The position numbers were made by a program, and so were the translations under genes. From Bacteroidia bacterium (GTDB lineage Bacteria > Bacteroidota > Bacteroidia > NS11-12g > UBA955): a stretch of 7,518 nt of DNA. Location: assembly GCA_023254645.1 (NCBI GenBank), contig JALRLA010000263.1, positions 1 through 7,518 of the forward strand, written 5' to 3'. A model generated the notes under the pieces. That model did no database searches and was not told the origin of the DNA. It saw only the letters and a program-made list of their open reading frames with translations. Position 1 is the stretch's first letter. Every line of letters starts with the position of its first letter. Positions 5,242 through 7,518 of the stretch are shown one piece after another.

Positions 5242-6684
5242 ATGGAATTTGAAGCCGTCATAGGACTGGAAATCCACATTCAGCTGCAAACCCGCAGCAA
5301 AGCATTTTCGAGTGATAGCACCGAGTACGGTGCTATGCCCAACACCCAGGTGAGTCCCATTAGCCTGGGGCACCCTGGTACCTTGCCCAAGCACAACATC
5401 CAGGCCATTGAGAAGGCCGTAAAAATGGGCTTGGCACTCGATTGCTCCATTACAGAAGTCAATCGCTACGCTAGAAAAAACTACTTCTACGCTGATTTGC
5501 CCAAAGGGTATCAAATCACGCAATTCGACACTCCCCTCTGCGTAGGTGGTCATGTACCCATTAAGCCCAAAGACGGCGAGCCCAAGCAAGTGCGTTTGAT
5601 TCGCATTCACATGGAAGAAGATACCGGCAAGAGCATGCACGATCAGGATTTGTACGATACCCTGGTCGACTACAACCGCGCCGGAACCCCTTTGATCGAA
5701 GTCGTCTCTGAACCTGACATACGCACAGGAGAGGAAGCCTATGCCTTTGTAACCGAAATACGTCGCTTGGTGCGTTATTTGGACATCTGCGATGGCAACA
5801 TGGAAGAAGGAAGCTTGCGCTGCGATGCCAACATATCCATTCGACCTAAGGGGCAAAAAGAATTCGGTACCAAAGTGGAGGTCAAGAACATGAACTCCAT
5901 TTCCAATGTGAAACGAGCCATTGATTTCGAAATTGAGCGCCAAAAGGAATGCATACTATCCGGCCAAGCCATCATTCAAGAAACCCGTGGTTTCAATGGA
6001 TTGAACGGAAGCACTTTCTCCATGCGCAAAAAAGAGTCGAACAACGATTACCGCTACTTCCCTGAACCTGACTTGCCACCGGTTTTGATGACACAGTCAG
6101 AAGTAGAGCGCATTCGGCAGGAAATGCCTGAATTGCCAGGGGCACTTTTTAAACGATTCACCAACGATTACGGATTGAGCGAATACGATGCTTCTGTTTT
6201 GATTGACGACAAACACAGCGCTTTCTACTTTGAAGCGGTATGCCGTCAGCAGAACAATTACAAAGCCGTTGCCAACTGGGTGACGGTTCCTGTTCGAGGG
6301 TACTTGAATGAGCAGGCTTTGGGCATGGAAGATTTCCCTCTGCCCGCCGAAAGTTTAGCCGAATTGATTGCGCTGGTTGACGAAGGAATCATCAGCCACA
6401 GCATAGCCTCTCAGAAGCTATTCCCTGCATTATTGAAGAACCCCAAGGCATCGGCACGCGGACTCGTTGAATCCTTGAACCTAGCCACCAACACCGATAG
6501 CTCAGAAATTGAGGGCATTGTAAAAGATGTATTGGCGCAATTCCCTGATAAGGTACAGGCCTACCAGAGCGGGAAAACGGGTTTAATGGGATTGTTTGTC
6601 GGAGAGGTCATGAAGCGAAGCGGTGGCAAGGCAGATCCCAAAATCACCAATCAACTATTACAAAAAGCCCTGCAATCTCTCTAA
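5242..6684 (+). CDS. gatB: Asp-tRNA(Asn)/Glu-tRNA(Gln) amidotransferase subunit B
   Basis: This 480-residue protein is full length for the family. GatB is the kinase and tRNA-binding subunit of the cytoplasmic GatCAB complex, which turns misacylated Glu-tRNA(Gln) or Asp-tRNA(Asn) into Gln- or Asn-tRNA using ATP and ammonia delivered from GatA. Visible motifs are EAVIGLEIHIQLQT (4-17), LGHPGTLP (42-49), YARKNYFYADLPKGYQITQ (76-94), RIHMEEDTGKSMH (121-133), AGTPLIEVVSEPDI (147-160), GNMEEGSLRCDANISIRP (185-202), KVEVKNMNS (211-219) and NDYRYFPEPDLPP (268-280). The helical GatB/YqeY tRNA-binding domain fills roughly 330-478. The cysteines that bind zinc in many GatB proteins are replaced (FSSDSTEYG and VSPISLGHPG). 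I chose the ATG at 5242 because it puts the conserved VIGLE motif near the N-terminus as in homologues. Longer in-frame readings start inside rnpB or upstream of the likely promoter. gatA and gatC are not nearby. Confidence 0.95.
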   Translation: MEFEAVIGLEIHIQLQTRSKAFSSDSTEYGAMPNTQVSPISLGHPGTLPKHNIQAIEKAVKMGLALDCSITEVNRYARKNYFYADLPKGYQITQFDTPLCVGGHVPIKPKDGEPKQVRLIRIHMEEDTGKSMHDQDLYDTLVDYNRAGTPLIEVVSEPDIRTGEEAYAFVTEIRRLVRYLDICDGNMEEGSLRCDANISIRPKGQKEFGTKVEVKNMNSISNVKRAIDFEIERQKECILSGQAIIQETRGFNGLNGSTFSMRKKESNNDYRYFPEPDLPPVLMTQSEVERIRQEMPELPGALFKRFTNDYGLSEYDASVLIDDKHSAFYFEAVCRQQNNYKAVANWVTVPVRGYLNEQALGMEDFPLPAESLAELIALVDEGIISHSIASQKLFPALLKNPKASARGLVESLNLATNTDSSEIEGIVKDVLAQFPDKVQAYQSGKTGLMGLFVGEVMKRSGGKADPKITNQLLQKALQSL

Positions 6685-6704
6685 ATCAATACAACAGATT
6701 GACA

Positions 6705-7466
6705 CTATAGTTTACCTGTTATTCTGTAGACAGTTATACCTATAAACTCTCTCAAAAGAGTTTCGAAATCGGCAAATGATTCACCATTGGGAATAACCCA
6801 AGCAAGCAAGTCAAAATCTCTACTGCGGTTTCCAATAAACTGCACAGGATGTGGAATAACAGCTATTCCCAATTTATTAAAAATAGCCCTTGCTCGAGGC
6901 ATGTGATACGCACTTGTCACTAGTAGCAATGGCTCGTCAAAATCTAAACTATCCAATATTTCCTTGGTTTGAACCCCGTTCTCGTAAGTATTTCGTGATG
7001 TACATTCAAAGAAAATTGCAGAAGTATCAAGCCCAAAGTTGCCCATCAATTTTCTGATGTAAAAACTCTCGAAATAGGGCTTTTTGATGAGTTCAGCAGC
7101 TCCCCCACTAAGGATCAATTTTTCTACTTTCCGTGAAGACAAAGCCTCTAAACCAGCCGTATACCGCTCTGCAGATTTATTTAAAGTAATTTGATTTCGA
7201 TCATGATCGAATTCAGAATATCCTCCTAAAACAACTGCCATTTTGATTCTTTTATTCGGCCAGTCAATGGGGTCACCTTCCCATATCAACGCCCATTCAT
7301 TGACCAAAATGGAATTTCCACAAATAAAAAAAACACCTATCGCCCCAAAAAGTAGCTTTCGTTGAAGGTGCTTGAACCGCGGAGTCACCGCCAACACCAT
7401 CAATATACCTACCCAAAACAAGGGCTTGAGTCCAAATGCCAATAATTTACTGATGAAAAAAAACAC
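6705..7466 (-). CDS. DUF218 (YdcF/ElyC/SanA-like) membrane-anchored protein
   Basis: This is a 253-residue protein from the GTG at 7466, or 264 residues from an ATG at 7499. Two hydrophobic segments (about 8-27 and 38-56) anchor it. A DUF218 domain follows, with MAVVLGGY (76-83), EKLILSGG (115-122), SRNTYENG (157-164) and LLVTSAYHMPRA (181-192), all typical family blocks. Members such as ElyC and SanA act in envelope integrity, but no reaction is established for this branch, so I assign none. I prefer the GTG because the N-terminus then reads FFFISKLLAFGLKPLFW, as I recall from Bacteroidota homologues. A perfect -7 element also lies only 4 nt upstream, so the ATG at 7499 would be upstream of the transcript and abuts a terminator U-run. 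It is convergent with gatB, with stops 20 bp apart. Two lines counted by hand gave 37% and 42% G+C, lower than lines sampled in porU (47%) and gatB (53%). Confidence 0.85.
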   Translation of the reverse strand: MFFFISKLLAFGLKPLFWVGILMVLAVTPRFKHLQRKLLFGAIGVFFICGNSILVNEWALIWEGDPIDWPNKRIKMAVVLGGYSEFDHDRNQITLNKSAERYTAGLEALSSRKVEKLILSGGAAELIKKPYFESFYIRKLMGNFGLDTSAIFFECTSRNTYENGVQTKEILDSLDFDEPLLLVTSAYHMPRARAIFNKLGIAVIPHPVQFIGNRSRDFDLLAWVIPNGESFADFETLLREFIGITVYRITGKL

Positions 7467-7470
7467 AGCC

Positions 7471-7478
7471 CAAATATA
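7471..7478 (-). promoter_or_regulatory. Putative DUF218-gene promoter, -7 element TATATTTG
   Basis: The minus strand reads TATATTTG, a perfect TAnnTTTG match, then GGCT, then the GTG start at 7466. The spacing to the start codon equals that of porU. At the -33 position there is a T-run (TTT, 21 nt upstream) rather than TTTG. The element lies inside the longer reading frame that begins at 7499, which argues against that start. Confidence 0.5.
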
Positions 7479-7499
7479 CGGGCGGAGGGCAATGGACAT

Positions 7500-7518
7500 A
7501 AAAAAAGCCCCGAAATCA
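7500..7518 (-). terminator. Half of a likely terminator for an upstream minus-strand gene (cut by right edge)
   Basis: On the minus strand the last bases read TGATTTCGGGGCTTTTTTT, the 3' arm and U-run expected of a Rho-independent terminator. The other arm would lie beyond the window. The GGGGC arm resembles the two terminators at 4499-4594. It would end a gene entering from the right, just before the DUF218 gene. Confidence 0.5.

Noticed and set aside
5221..5943. A 240-codon minus-strand frame inside gatB, and a 178-codon minus-strand frame in gldJ (3038-3574).
   Set aside because: Both are antisense shadows of conserved genes with strong motif support, and neither shows a signal or domain of its own.
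6704..6711. Small palindrome ACTATAGT near the DUF218 stop codon.
   Set aside because: At eight bases it is expected by chance and has no associated promoter or repeat.
1..7518. CRISPR arrays, IS elements, phage genes, toxin-antitoxin pairs, riboswitches.
   Set aside because: No spaced direct repeats, transposase or integrase motifs, terminal inverted repeats with target duplications, or known leader folds were seen on reading both strands.

Overview
The window looks like ordinary chromosome of a gliding or type IX-secreting Bacteroidota, most likely order Flavobacteriales. Three observations support this. There are three type IX secretion/gliding proteins side by side (PorU, a PorP/SprF-family protein and GldJ). 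Perfect matches to the Bacteroidota -7 promoter element TAnnTTTG sit in the intergenic gaps. None of the start codons shows a Shine-Dalgarno sequence. No phage, IS, CRISPR or defence gene was found.

Layout. Positions 1-1744 (minus) hold the N-terminal ~581 residues of the sortase PorU, which runs off the left edge. A 141-bp divergent promoter region follows. Positions 1886-2890 (plus) encode a PorP/SprF-family outer-membrane protein, and 2951-4471 (plus) encode the lipoprotein GldJ. gldJ ends in a strong hairpin terminator, which faces a near mirror-image terminator for a minus-strand tRNA-Gly(GCC) (4602-4677). Upstream of that tRNA, also on the minus strand, is the RNase P RNA gene rnpB (~4766-5136). 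Divergent from rnpB is gatB (5242-6684, plus), the B subunit of the tRNA-dependent amidotransferase. A convergent DUF218 (YdcF/ElyC/SanA-like) membrane protein gene occupies 6705-7466 (minus). The right edge contains half of another terminator-like hairpin. No stretch longer than 300 bases lacks a gene.

How the parts relate. PorU, the PorP-like protein and GldJ all belong to the secretion/gliding machinery: PorU processes cargo at the cell surface, PorP/SprF proteins serve the outer-membrane side, and GldJ is needed for machine stability and motility. The second half is housekeeping translation and RNA processing (tRNA-Gly, RNase P RNA, GatB).

The most notable non-coding signal is promoter geometry. 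In rnpB the -7 element is followed by 4 nt and then the first base of the P1 helix, which gives an internal calibration of the start site. The same 4-nt gap separates perfect -7 elements from the start codons of porU (ATG) and the DUF218 gene (GTG). This suggests leaderless mRNAs and a corrected start for the DUF218 gene. I did not find a clearly undescribed biological system here.
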